This document shows positions 43,494-57,600 of a DNA stretch of 64,000 nt, one piece after another. This DNA comes from Mactromeris polynyma (lineage: Eukaryota > Mollusca > Bivalvia > Venerida > Mactridae). The stretch lies in NCBI GenBank assembly GCA_032209605.1, contig JASFXZ010000033.1, positions 526,001-590,000 of the forward strand, given 5' to 3'. Positions within the stretch are counted from its first letter, which is position 1. Every line of letters begins with the position of its first letter. The notes under the pieces are model-generated. The model was not told the DNA's origin and ran no database searches. It saw nothing but the letters and a program-made list of their open reading frames with translations. A program made the translations under genes and the position numbers.

Positions 43494-44275
43494 TCAAATC
43501 AATTGACTTCTAGTAATTCCTTTATATGTAAAACATGCAAGTTTACGTAAAGTAACCTCATTTTCGCAAGTTAAAAGTTCAATAAATTTGTGCATGCATG
43601 GTTTCTTCCAACAATATTGGCTAATATATTTCTTTCTTAAATCATCTAACATTGAACATTCTATAACAAAATGATTCTCATCGTCTAACTTATTACAAAA
43701 AACACATTTTCTTTCGTCATATGGGATTCTCATTGGTTTATGCAATCTACCTGTCTCTACACGAAGGCGATGAGCAGACATTCGTAATTTGCTTAATGCG
43801 GTTTTGTGTTTTTGATTGGTTACATCTTTTAGATATGTTTTTTAATTTGAAATCACCACATAATTCTCGGTAAAACAATGCTCTTGATGAGTTTCTTATG
43901 TTTCCATTTAAAGTTTGCATAAGTTATCGTTGAGTCTTTGTCTAACTAAGTTAACAAATATGTCATTATTACCAACACCTCGAAAAAAACACACGTCATA
44001 AAAACCTAATGACGATAATAAATCGCGAAGCAGACTTGCCCAATTCTTAATATTAGGCATGAGTTCAATGTCATGATTTAAAATTTTATAAACAATCTTT
44101 ACGTACTTGTTTTCAGTTGATTCTATAATTTTTAGCCAATATACAATTATCTTTAAATATCGACCTATAATTAAAGAATGTCTACCCAATTCGCTGTATA
44201 CAAAATCGTTTTGTGTTACTCTTTTAACCCCTAAAATATTTTTGCAAAATACCCGCATGGCAAGATATCGCTATG
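43494..44275 (-). pseudogene. LINE reverse-transcriptase C-terminal remnant
   Basis: On the minus strand the segments VFCKNILGVKR, ELGRHSLIIGRYLKIIVYWL and GVGNNDIFVNLVRQRL are followed, after frame changes between about 43780 and 43908, by KTALSKLRMSAHRLRVETGR, RKCVFCNKLDDENHFVIEC and DLRKKYI. This is the thumb/C-terminal part of a jockey/RTE-like non-LTR retrotransposon polyprotein with its Cys-Cys-His-Cys motif. The catalytic region (YADD) is absent, so it is 5'-truncated, and frameshifts make it inactive. Confidence 0.75.
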
Positions 44276-44734
44276 ACAATAAATATATATAAAGAACATT
44301 CATTTGTTAATGTGAAATACAAGCGGGAAACAACCGCATCTTACTTTGAAATGTCAACAAATATACCGGATGATGACGTCATGGTTATTTAGTACATGTA
44401 CAAAAGGGAGGTAATTTTGTGATTTATTCTCATTTCAGGGAGGCAATTCAATTTAGTTTCTATACAGTGATTTCCCTTTTGAGGTTACCAGTGGGATAAA
44501 AATAGTCCCAAAAATCGGAACAGTGAGAACTATCATTTTTATTTCACTGATGAATCTCTATAAACCACTGGAAATCATAAAATAAATATATATATCAATC
44601 AACATCCAATGTAGAAAAGGATTATTTACATGTGAACTTTGCTACAGCATATCTGTTTATATAACCTGTACACATTTACAATCATATTTTTACAGCCTCC
44701 TTCATCTGTTTCATCCTTAGATGAAGTCAGGATA

Positions 44735-44818
44735 CAGTAAAACCTCGATAATAAGACCATCCTCGGGACCCTTGAAAACTAGTTAATATTGAGATGGTCT
44801 TAATATATTGAGGTTGAA
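44735..44818. mobile_element. About 84-bp pogo-like MITE remnant
   Basis: Left CAGTAAAACCTCGATAATAA then GACCATCC; right (reverse) CAACCTCAATATATTAAGACC. The right terminus is eroded. Confidence 0.55.
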
Positions 44819-44979
44819 TAAAGGGCAAAGCAGTGAAAATGGACTTGAAATTGCGTTTTTAATTTTAAAAACTGAAACACTTCTAATAGATGAAATCTGG
44901 AAGTCGCTAAAATGGGTTTTACCAAGGCACAAACAAAATTTAGATCCATTGAAGTCAGACGTTAAATCGATGCCAGCAT

Positions 44980-44996
44980 CACTATATAGGTCCGTG
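44980..44996. mobile_element. 17-bp micro-insertion with 7-bp target duplication
   Basis: CACTATATAGGTCCGTG, equal to one arm of the palindromes at 6735 and 9867 with the outer CAC retained. It lies between CCAGCAT at 44973-44979 and 44997-45003; the match could be extended by two bases leftward. Confidence 0.65.
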
Positions 44997-45003
44997 CCAG
45001 CAT

Positions 45004-45477
45004 GTAACACTATTAATTTATGGTATATTGTTGTTTGTACCGCAGGATTAGAGGGAAATCCCCATATTTACACTAATATGAAGAATACCTATTGGTTACC
45101 ATTTATGTTGTTTATGAAAATGCCTTATCTACAGGGGAGGGGGCGCCGTGTTTTGATACACAAAAATCTCTGAGACTTATATGGCTACGGAACAATCATC
45201 CGTTTTTAAAACGATATATATATATATATATATTAATACATTATGGATTTAAAACTAATTCGATATATTCTAAAACTAAGGAATAATACATTTAATTTCA
45301 TATCAAAATCATTAACATCTGACAACAAATAAAAAAAGTTCGTTGAGTGCACCGTGTTTTCACAGCGAGACGCCGTGTTTTATACTGGTCTGTCCGATTC
45401 ACGTATGGTGATTCTCACGCTTTGATTATTATTTCGTGACTAAGTCCGGATTAGCAGACGCTTACGTACCTGTCAAC
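45004..45477 (+). other. Presumed promoter and 5' UTR of the ethanolamine kinase gene
   Basis: Contains a TA dinucleotide tract at about 45213-45231. No promoter element identified. Confidence 0.35.
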
Positions 45478-45627
45478 ATGCCTAATTTACCTGTGAAAGT
45501 TGACGTTGTCGTTGATTCGGCGAAAGTGCGTGAAAATAACTGCTGTGAGGAAGTTTTGCAAATCCTAAAGGCAATCAGACCGGAATGGTTCGCTGGTGAA
45601 CACGCATCGTCTACTTTGAAAGCAAAG
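45478..45627 (+). CDS. ETNK: ETNK exon 1
   Basis: [20 protein letters not shown] through ILKAIRPEW to LKAK; donor AAAG|GTGAGT, phase 0. Confidence 0.88.
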
Positions 45628-48600
45628 GTGAGTCGCCTCTAAATGTTTCTGCCCTACGAGTAAATGGTTTACAGATATTTCTCATCCTAGACGTTTCACC
45701 CCTACTAATTTCTCCCAAGGACGTTTCTCCCCCAATAACGTATAAGGAAAAAAGGTGCTAATGGGTGTTACAGATTATAGAAAAAAGTGTCATAATTGGA
45801 TTCTCATATTATGTTGTTTGTTTAAAGATTGATTAATTTCTCCCCCAATATGACAATAGCACTTTTTAGACTGGGGCGTTAGCAAACAAAAGTTCTCAAA
45901 AGTTTCAGTGTTGTATTATCAGCATCTTCTCAAAACGTAAACAAAATTATATTGAACTGCCTCACAAATTGTTGAAATGACATTAAAATGTATAACAGGA
46001 CATACAGACATGCGGCGCGCAATATTATTAATGTCATAACGTTATTTTGTGATTTTGATGTGTCTGACATTTACTCTTTCTCGAAATATTGTACGCATTT
46101 TTTATGGCACTGCACCAAACTCGCAAACACAGATTTAAACAAGTCCTTATTTAGACTTCATAGTCAATAACATGTCTCTATATATGAATAAAATATGCAA
46201 TAACATTTTCATGTTTTGAAATTGATACTGTTTTGTTATATAATAATATAGCAGAATACAATTTTTTTCCTTCTAAAACAATCAGGCCAAAAATGTGGAA
46301 GATATGAATGAAACTATGCACCCATTTATAAGAAGTGATTAATATAATGCATTTTATTTCGGTATTTAACAGTACTTGAGATCTGTAATTTGACCTTGCC
46401 TTTGTGACATAACTGTTAAGAGTTTCAAGTTCTGTCTTAGTAATGGTTGTTAACAGTATGTTAATATTATTGAAACTGAAGCGAGATTAAAAACACTAGT
46501 TTTCAGGTTGGACAACATAGATACGTGATTGTACATTTGCTAACATATACAGGTTTTTAAGCAAAGAGTGATATTTTTGCAAAAAATGAAGTTTCTGCAA
46601 TAGTCATTTACAAATCTAGATCCTTTAATTTTACAAAAATACAGTTTAATTCACATGAAACGATAAGGTAATAAATAATTAATATCCATATCAACAAAAA
46701 CAAATAGGAATATGAAATAGGAAAACAATTAAAATGGACAAAAATAGTATAAATAAATAATTTAATTTCTGGTAGTAGGTACAGTTTTTAAAATTTTATT
46801 TTTTTGTAATACTAAATTTGTTTACAAGAAACTTATTGCTGTGTAATCTGATCCATTTAATTTCATTATCATTCATAGTATTTACTATTACACTTAAAAG
46901 GTCAATTTTACTTTTATTACCTTCTGTACTTTTGCATTTATTTTTTTTATCATAGAATTCTGCATTAGTCCACTGCATAATTTAATCTTTAAACCAACAA
47001 CATAGTATGAGATGTTAATCCAATCAATCCAACTATAACAACTTTTTCTATAACACACATTAGCACCTTTTTCTTTCATATATATTGGTGGAGAAATGAC
47101 TTGGGGGAGAAATGGCTAGGGGAGAAATGTCTAGGGTGAGAAAAAGCTGGATACCCGAGTAAATGTAGTCCAAAATATTAGACGTTTACATGCCCATTTA
47201 ACCACAAACATTCATTATGTTGTTATTTTACTTTCACTTTGCATGTAGCGTCTAAACAGACCCTATGCAATGTGATGTAGCATTTTTGAATATTTCGAAT
47301 CCGCAAATTATATCGTAATTCACATCATAAACCAACATCACAAAACGGGCTAATTCTACACCTAACAAGAAATCTTAGACACTGCCCTTCAAGATGCCGG
47401 AAGAATGCCTACCTAGCACTTATCCGATACAAGTTGGAGAACAGGAGCATAATATGGGACCCTATCAGCAAAGAGATATTGATAAGTTCGAGCGCGTCGA
47501 GCGATCAGCAGCTCGCTTCATTACAAGAGTCTACAAATCCAGACAGGATGGATGTATCACCGCCATGCTAGATAAACTAGAACTCCCGACCATAGGTTGA
47601 TGTTTCTGTACAAGGTGGTGGAAGGGCTCGTACCAGCCATTAACATTGGGGACTATTTACAACCTTTTTGGCCAAACGTACTATTAGGGCTAAACAATAC
47701 GAGAACTTCATACATTCAAACATTGTCGAGAACTCTGTGAACAATAATTTGTTTTCAACCGATATACGCGAAAAGTGAAAAATTTTAACATTCATTTTTT
47801 GTGAAAACTGTTTTTGACTGGAACAAACTTAGTGATAGTGCTGTCAACTCAAGATCAACCGAGTGTTTTAAGTCTGTCATAGGGTTAGGGTTAGCACTGA
47901 AAGAGTGTGAGCACTGTACACCCACTCGCTGACACAACTCTCAGGTAGCATGTGAATTTGTTAGCCGAAAGCTGCGTGCAGTTAAAGCTAACAGTCCGTC
48001 ACGTTTTGTTTCCCTATCACACTGACTACACTAGGTCAACCAAATTGCAAAACGTTATGAAACGCAAGGCTGGTTTTACTGTTGTATAAGTAAATACTAT
48101 TACTATATTGAGACCAGGAACCAGAAAAAAACTGAGGCGGTCAATACACTTGTTAGCGATGTGAACTGTGAGCGGCTTCCGTAAGCCGTAACTGAACGCA
48201 CCGCTGGATTGGCTATGAGTATGGTTTCATACCTATAGAACTGGAGTCTATGTTTTGTAATTTTCAAGTGTATACATAATTGTGGTATCTCTAATTTTCA
48301 GGTGTTTACATAATTGTGGTATCTCTAATTTTCAGGTGTTTACATAATTGTGGTATCTCTAATTTTCAGGTGTTTACATAATTGTGGTATCTCTAATTTT
48401 CAGGTGTTTACATAATTGTGGTATCTCTAATTTTCAGGTGTATACATTATTGTGGTATCTCTAATTTTCAGGTGTTTACATAATTGTGGTATCTCTAATT
48501 TTCAGGTGTTTACATAATTGTGGTATCTCTAATTTTCAGGTGTTTACATAATTGTGGTATCTCTAATTTTCAAGTGTTTACATAATTGTGGTATCTCTAA

Positions 48601-51600
48601 TTTTCAAGTGTATACATAATTGTGGTATCTCTAATTTTCAAGTGTATACATAATTGTGGTATCTCTAATTTTCAAGTGTATACATAATTGTGGTATCTCT
48701 AATTTTCAAGTGTATACATAATTGTGGTATCTCTAATTTTCAAGTGTATACATAATTGTGGTATCTCTAATTTTCAAGTGTATACATACTTGTGGTATCT
48801 CTAATTTTCAAGTGTATACATAATTGTGGTATCTCTAATTTTCAGGTGTTTACAGGTGGTATCTCCAATCTGCTGTTTGGATATTATCAAGATGGTAAAT
48901 TCAACGAGGATGTGATTTTGGTTCGTGTGTATGGTATAGGGACAGAACTCATGATCGATAGACAGTTGGAGCAGAAAAACATACAAGTATTGTATTTGTT
49001 TTTATTTTATTGTGTTATTTGTGTTAGTCTGTCCTGAAAGGTTAAGTGGATTCAATGTATATTGAGCACATAAGCATAGGGTAATACAATATGGGTCAAG
49101 TTTGATTTCGGTTACAATCCACCAATTTATTGAGGAGTTATGGCCCTTTTTTAAGTAAATACCCATGGGGGCATCTGTGCCCTGTGGGTACATCTAGTTA
49201 TTTATGAAAGGTGGTTCAATAGTTGACACTAAGGATGTCAACAAATATTTTCCAACTTTCGAAAAAAAAATCATATGTCCAAAATATTCAAATACTTATT
49301 AGGCATTTGAATATTCAATAAAAAGAAAATTTCATCATGTAAAAACTGAATGCAATATTATCATGTGTTAATGGTTTGGTCATCATTAACTGAATAACAT
49401 CTTATATGTGTGCGAACATAATATCTCCATCTGTGAATACATGTCATGTTGTATAGTAGGATGCCAATAGAGAAATAACACTCTTGTGATGACACTTTGG
49501 CCATATATTTTAAGGTATATACAATAGAGCTGTGACTGCAAGCATTTTTAAGCTAAGAATTCTTATAATCTTATAATATATGTTTTTCATTCATTATTTA
49601 TTAAAATAATATTTCATGTATTTATTTATTAATTTATGTATCCAGAATTATATGCATGTTTGTTATGTTGTTATAAATGTCGGTAAATAGCCATACATGG
49701 CTAATGTTATTTATTAATGTAATTATCCAACAATAAATACATTTTGACATCACTTTTAATATATTTTAAATAATTTTATTAGGGTGTAATTTGGAGTCAT
49801 TTAGATACAATCTAATAACTACTCGATCATTGTTATCTCCAAAATTTAAGTAATCAGGCAAAAACTTTTTTTTCGAGCTACACTTTTATTTCTTAAAAAC
49901 AAAATATGATTTGGGTAAAACGTAATATTATTTCTTAAATTTTTCTTAAATTCAAATTATTATTTTGTAGATAATATTTCGTATTTACGAAATACTAATT
50001 CGTTTTTACGAAATAATATCACCTTTTTACAAAATCAAAATAGAATATGGAATGTCACTTTAGGGGCTCCGTAGTATATAGTAAAACGTCAAAGTATGAT
50101 TTATATGTCCTAAAAAGGTGTTTTCTACTAACTGTATTCAGTAATACACTGTCCCATGACACAAATTCTGAACATATTTTCGCACTCTCCATTCAATTTT
50201 TTGACAGTTGATTATCGAGCTTGCAAGAAAGTAAAATACACAGATTTTATCTAAATAGATTATTTGTATAAAATGACAAACTTACCTTACATGTGTTGAG
50301 AGAGATGTGAATAACCTTTTTTAAATTCACAGAATGTACCATCACCATGTCCCTATATGCATATTTTATTTTTAGAGAAAAATCTTAGTTAAAATGGAAA
50401 TTTAAGACCCAAATAATTCTAAGATGTTTTGTAAATAGCTCTTAAGAAATATTTTAAACTTCGGTTAAATTTTGTCATATTCGAGAAATTACTAGCAGAT
50501 TTTAATCTGTGATGCTTTATGAATATGGACCCAGGCTACTACCACATGGCCCCAGGCTACTACCACATGGTCCCAGGCTACTACCACATGGTCCCAGGCT
50601 ACTACCACATGGCCCCAGGCTACTACCACATGGCCCCAGGCTACTACCACATGGCCCCAGGCTACTACCACATGGTCCCAGGCTACTACCACATGGTCCC
50701 AGGCTACTACCACATGGCCCCAGGCTACTACCACATGGTCCCAGGCTACTACCACATGGTCCCAGGCTACTACCACATGGTCCCAGGCTACTACCACATG
50801 GCCCCAGGCTACTACCACATGGTCCCAGGCTACTACCACATGGCCCCAGGCTACTACCACATGGCCCCAGGCTACTACCACATGGCCCCAGGCTACTACC
50901 ACATGGTCCCAGGCTACTACCACATGGCCCCAGGCTACTACCACATGGCCCCAGGCTACTACCACATGGTCCCAGGCTACTACCACATGGCCCCAGGCTA
51001 CTACCACATGGCCCCAGGCTACTACCACATGGTCCCAGGCTACTACCACATGGCCCCAGGCTACTACCACATGGTCCCAGGCTACTACCACATGGTCCCA
51101 GGCTACTACCACATGGTCCCAGGCTACTACCACATGGTCCCAGGCTACTACCACATGGTCCCAGGCTACTACCACATGGTCCCAGGCTACTACCACATGG
51201 CCCCAGGCTACTACCACATGGCCCCAGGCTACTACCACATGGTCCCAGGCTACTACCACATGGTCCCAGGCTACTACCACATGGCCCCAGGCTACTACCA
51301 CATGGTCCCAGGCTACTACCACATGGTCCCAGGCTACCACCACATGGTCCCAGGCTACCACCACATGGCCCCAGGCTACTACCACATGGTCCCAGGCTAC
51401 TACCACATGGTCCCAGGCTACTACCACATGGTCCCAGGCTACTACCACATGGCCCCAGGCTACTACCACATGGCCCCAGGCTACTACCACATGGCCCCAG
51501 GCTACTACCACATGGTCCCAGGCTACTACCACATGGCCCCAGGCTACTACCACATGGTAGACAAGATAATTTGTCGTGATATTTCAAAATTCTTATCAAA

Positions 51601-54600
51601 TATCGGATCGACTGGTTTGTATTGCTGTGGTATCTAGCGATGACGCCCCTATCAGCGACACTATCACAACTAATCCTGCTATATCTATTTCAGTTGCTCC
51701 ATTCTGCCGGCCGTGCACCACCCTTGTTTGCATCCTTCAATAATGGTATAGCTTACGGTTTCGTGAACGGAGTGACACTTGATGAAAACACTGTCAGAGA
51801 TACAACTATAGCAAGGTGCAATGCTCTCATTATTTTAGTTTTAATGCAACATCCCCAGCCCTTCTCCCCTCCCCCTTCACTGCCAGTGAGGCATGCAGTA
51901 GTTGCATGGTCTGTCTTTGCCCCGCATATGTATCTCTGTACTCAGATGTACAGCGACAGTATAGAGATGTGACGTCCGTGGCTGGACTAGGTCTGTACTG
52001 TGTAAGTTTCTATTTCCAAAACATTTTGTGTCATGACTATTACTGATTCTAAATTGCACAGATGTTAAGATAGAGTCAGGTTGGTTATTTTAAAGCCAAA
52101 AGCATGTCCATGTTGTCCACGTCACTCTTGTAGTATTAGGAACGTATAAGGAATATCTCTTGCTAGTTTTTTAGAGATCTCAATTGGTGGTATTTTGCTC
52201 CTTGTATGTTGAATGCTTTGAGCAGATGTTTTAGTGTAACATTCAAATTTGTAAGTACATGTATGTCAAAAACAATTCTGTATACGTGGATAAATATCGC
52301 AATTCAATTTCACGTGCAGAAATTTTTGTGAATTGCCAAAATCAGTTTGTTTATAATATTTACACAACTTAAAATTATCAATTTCTTAATTTTATTTAAT
52401 TCTCAAAAAGTTATGGTAAGACTCCGATTATTTTCGGCCATGATGTGCTTTAGATGTGGCTCCATGGAGTACTGGACTCCAAGTAGTGGCTACACGGTGC
52501 GTAGCAAAAATATACTTCGATGGAAGTGGAAATTTATGCTCTGGAACTTTTTTGCGAATTTTGTGCATTTGCGAAATTCGCTAACTTAACCATTTCACAA
52601 ACTTTAACACTTTTACAACCTCAGCTCACAGTAGCAATGTAATCCATTTCACTCACTCAAGTTACCACACTTAAACTCAGCAGAGTGGTGAGTATCAGTT
52701 TTATGGTATCGGGCCATGGTATCTTACATCTTGTCTTGTACCAATCCCTGCAGTCTTAGTTTAGCGTTGCATTGATTTTAATTGCAGGTTGATTGCAGAG
52801 GAAATGATTCTAGTGCACGCTGTACAACCAGAGGGACAGGAAGTTACGTCAGGATTGTGGGATAAGATGAACCGATTTATTGAACTCGGTCCGGATAAAT
52901 TTGATGACCCAGAAATACAGAAAAAGTCAGTATAGTTTGTTTATTTTGGAAATTACTGTTAAAGTGGATGAAAATAGGTAAAATGTACTATACTTAATGT
53001 GGACGTTTTTTATAAGTACTATTCATTTACTTATCAGCTGTAAAAGTGTAGAAATGTCTTGTATTGTGAATATTGCCTTCAATGTGCCATTCTCTCTCAC
53101 GTTGTTTCGTTCCAGGTTTGTTGCCACGGTAAAACGTAAGGAGGAGCTACGGAAGGAAGTGGATGCACTGAGAACACACCTCAGTGCCCTGAACTCGCCT
53201 GTCGTATTCTGTCACAATGATCTCTTACTGAAGAATGTCATCTATAATAAAGAAAAAGGTTGGTGTTGGACATTTTGTAGGCATTCTTTTATGATTCTTG
53301 TAAGCAATACAGTCAAACCTCGCTTATTCGAATTTTGTTGGGTTCAAAATTTTATTTCAAATAATCAGGGTTTCAAATAACCCATTTCAAATTGACGTGC
53401 TTAAGAAAATACATTCTCTATATCAAGGGAGTGAACTAACGTACATGTAGTTATGTGAAAAATTAGTGAAAGTATAATCAACAAAATATGAAACAAACAA
53501 ACAAATTTTTTCATGATAATTACCTAGTTGTGTATTTTATTTATTCGCATATAAATTAATGACTTAGAGGAATAATTTAATTTATACAGAACACAATATG
53601 AGAAGTACAGTCATAAATCACGATGCAGAAACAACAAGAAGCATCGTGGTCAACAAATGTATACACAACTGAAGGCATTTAAAAACAGTTGTATCCAAGT
53701 ATGAACCAATGCACTGAAACAAAAATCACATCATTGCTAGCAGACACAATGCACTGAAACAAAAATCACATCATTGCTAGCAGAACCAATGAACTGAAAC
53801 AAAAATCACATCATTGCTAGCAGAACCAATGCACTGAAACAAAGATCACATCATTGCATTAGCAGACACAATGCACTGAAACAAAGATCATATCATTGCA
53901 TTAGCAGACACAATGCACTGAAACAAAGATCACATCATTGCTAGCAGACACAATGCACTGAAACAAAGATCACATCATTGCTAGCAGAACCAATGCACTG
54001 AAACAAAGATCACATCATTGCATTAGCAGAACCAATGCACTGAAACAAAGATCACATCATTGCTAGCAGACACAATGCACTGAAACAAAGATCACATCAT
54101 TGCATTAGCAGAACCAATGCACTGAAACAAAGATCACATCATTGCATTAGCTGACACAATACACACTGAAACAAAGATCACATCATTGCTAGCAGAACCA
54201 ATGCACTGAAACAAAGATCACATCATTGCTAGCAGACACAATGCACTGAAACAAAGATCACATCATTGCATTAGCAGACACAATGCACTGAAACAAAGAT
54301 CACATCATTGCTAGCAGAACCAATGCACTGAAACAAAGATCACATCATTGCTAGCAGACACAATGCACTGAAACAAAGATCACATCATTGCTAGCAGACA
54401 CAATGCACTGAAACAAAAATCACATCATTGCTAGCAGAACCAATGCACTGAAACAAAGATCACATCATTGCTAGCAGACACAATGCACTGAAACAAAGAT
54501 CACATCATTGCTAGCAGACACAATGCACTGAAACAAAGATCACATCATTGCTAGCAGAACCAATGCACTGAAACAAAGATCACATCATTGCTAGCAGAAC

Positions 54601-57600
54601 CAATGCACTGAAACAAAAATCACATCATTGCTAGCAGAACCAATGCACTGAAACAAAGATCACATCGTTGCTAGCAGACACAATGCACAGAAACAAAGAT
54701 CACATCATTGCTAGCAGAACCAATGCACTGAAACAAAGATCACATCATTGCTAGCAGAACCAATGCACAGAAACAAAGATCACATCATTGCTAGCAGAAC
54801 CAATACACACTGAAACAAAGATCACATCATTGCATTAGCAGACACAATGCACTGAAACAAAAATCACATCATTGCTAGCAGAACCAATGCACAGAAACAA
54901 AGATCACATCATTGCTAGCAGAACCAATGCACTGAAACAAAGATCACATCATTGCTAGCAGAACCAATGCACAGAAACAAAGATCACATCATTGCTAGCA
55001 GAACCAATACACACTGAAACAAAGATCACATCATTGCTAGCAGAACCAATGCACTGAAACAAAAATCACATCATTGCTAGCAGAACCAATGCACAGAAAC
55101 AAAGATCACATCATTGCTAGCAGAACCAATACACACTGAAACAAAGATCACATCATTGCTAGCAGAACCAATGCACAGAAACAAAGATCACATCATTGCA
55201 TTAGCAGACACAATGCACTGAAACAAAGATCACATCATTGCATTAGCAGACACAATGCACTGAAACAAAGATCACATCATTGCTAGCAGACACAATGCAC
55301 TGAAACAAAGATCACATCATTGCTAGCAGAACCAATGCACAGAAACAAAGATCACATCATTGCTAGCAGACACAATGCACTGAAACAAAGATCACATCAT
55401 TGCTAGCAGAACCAATGCACTGAAACAAAGATCACATCATTGCTAGCAGACACAATGCACTGAAACAAAGATCACATCATTGCTAGCAGAACCAATGCAC
55501 TGAAACAAAGATCACATCATTGCTAGCAGACACAATGCACTGAAACAAAGATCACATCATTGCTAGCAGACACAATGCACTGAAACAAAGATCACATCAT
55601 TGCTAGCAGACACAATGCACTGAAACAAAGATCACATCATTGCTAGCAGACACAATGCACTGAAACAAAGATCACATCATTGCTAGCAGAACCAATGCAC
55701 AGAAACAAAGATCACATCATTGCTAGCAGACACAATGCACTGAAACAAAGATCACATCATTGCTAGCAGACACAATGCACTGAAACAAAGATCACATCAT
55801 TGCTAGCAGACACAATGCACTGAAACAAAGATCACATCATTGCTAGCAGACACAATGCACTGAAACAAAGATCACATCATTGCTAGCAGAACCAATGCAC
55901 TGAAACAAAGATCACATCATTGCTAGCAGAACCAATGCACAGAAACAAAGATCACATCATTGCTAGCAGAACCAATGCACTGAAACAAAGATCACATCAT
56001 TGCATTAGCAGAACCAATGCACTGAAACAAAGATCACATCATTGCATTAGCAGAACCAATGCACTGAAACAAAGATCACATCATTGCTAGCAGAACCAAT
56101 GCACTGAAACAAAGATCACATCATTGCTAGCAGACCCAATGCACTGAAACAAAGATCACATCATTGCATTAGCAGACACAATGCACTGAAACAAAGATCA
56201 CATCATTGCTAGCAGACACAATGCACTGAAACAAAGATCACATCATTGCTAGCAGAACCAATGCACTGAAACAAAGATCAAATCATTGCTAGCAGAACCA
56301 ATGCACTGAAACAAAGATCACATCATTGCTAGCAGAACCAATGCACTGAAACAAAAATCACATCATTGCTAGCAGAACCAATGCACTGAAACAAAGATCA
56401 CATCATTGCATTAGCAGACACAATGCACTGAAACAAAGATCACATCATTGCATTAGCTGAACCAATACACACTGAAACAAAGATCACATCATTGCATTAG
56501 CAGACACAATGCACTGAAACAAAGATCACATCGTTGCTTAGCAGACACAATACACACTGAAACAAAGATCACATCATTGCGTTAGCAGAACCAATGCACT
56601 GAAACAAAGATCACATCATTGCATTAGCAGAACCAATGCACTGAAACAAAGATCACATCGTTGCTTAGCAGACACAATACACACTGAAACAAAGATCACA
56701 TCATTGCATTAGCAGAACCAATGCACTGAAACAAAGATCACATCATTGCATTAGCAGAACCAATGCACTGAAACAAAGATCACATCATTGCATTAGCAGA
56801 CACAATGCACTGAAACAAAGATCACATCATTGCTAGCAGAACCAATGCACTGAAACAAAGATCACATCATTGCTAGCAGACACAATGCACTGAAACAAAG
56901 ATCACATCATTGCTAGCAGAACCAATGCACTGAAACAAAGATCAAATCATTGCTAGCAGAACCAATGCACTGAAACAAAGATCACATCATTGCATTAGCA
57001 GAACCAATGCACTGAAACAAAGATCACATCATTGCATTAGCAGAACCAATGCACTGAAACAAAGATCACATCATTGCATTAGCAGACACAATGCACTGAA
57101 ACAAAGATCATATCATTGCATTAGCTGAACCAATACACACTGAAACAAAGATCACATCATTGCATTAGCAGACACAATGCACTGAAACAAAGATCACATC
57201 GTTGCTTAGCAGACACAATACACACTGAAACAAAGATCACATCATTGCGTTAGCAGAACCAATGCACTGAAACAAAGATCACATCATTGCATTAGCAGAA
57301 CCAATGCACTGAAACAAAGATCACATCGTTGCTTAGCAGACACAATACACACTGAAACAAAGATCACATCATTGCATTAGCAGAACCAATGCACTGAAAC
57401 AAAGATCACATCATTGCATTAGCAGAACCAATGCACTGAAACAAAGATCACATCATTGCATTAGCAGACACAATGCACTGAAACATAGATCACATCATTG
57501 CTAGCAGACACAATGCACTGAAACAAAGATCACATCATTGCATTAGCAGAACCAATGCACTGAAACAAAGATCACATCATTGCTAGCAGACACAATGCAC

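Noticed and set aside
45436..45477. N-terminal extension of ETNK starting at GTG
   Set aside because: Non-ATG start; the ATG at 45478 has adequate context and gives the expected short N-terminus.
47878..47896. Telomere-like TAGGGTTAGGGTTAG
   Set aside because: Only about two units, lying within a dead LINE; not an interstitial telomere array.
50492..51637. Four overlapping ORFs of more than 350 codons on both strands
   Set aside because: They are produced by a stop-free 21-bp repeat unit. Equal openness in several frames and no splice or homology signal argue against a protein.
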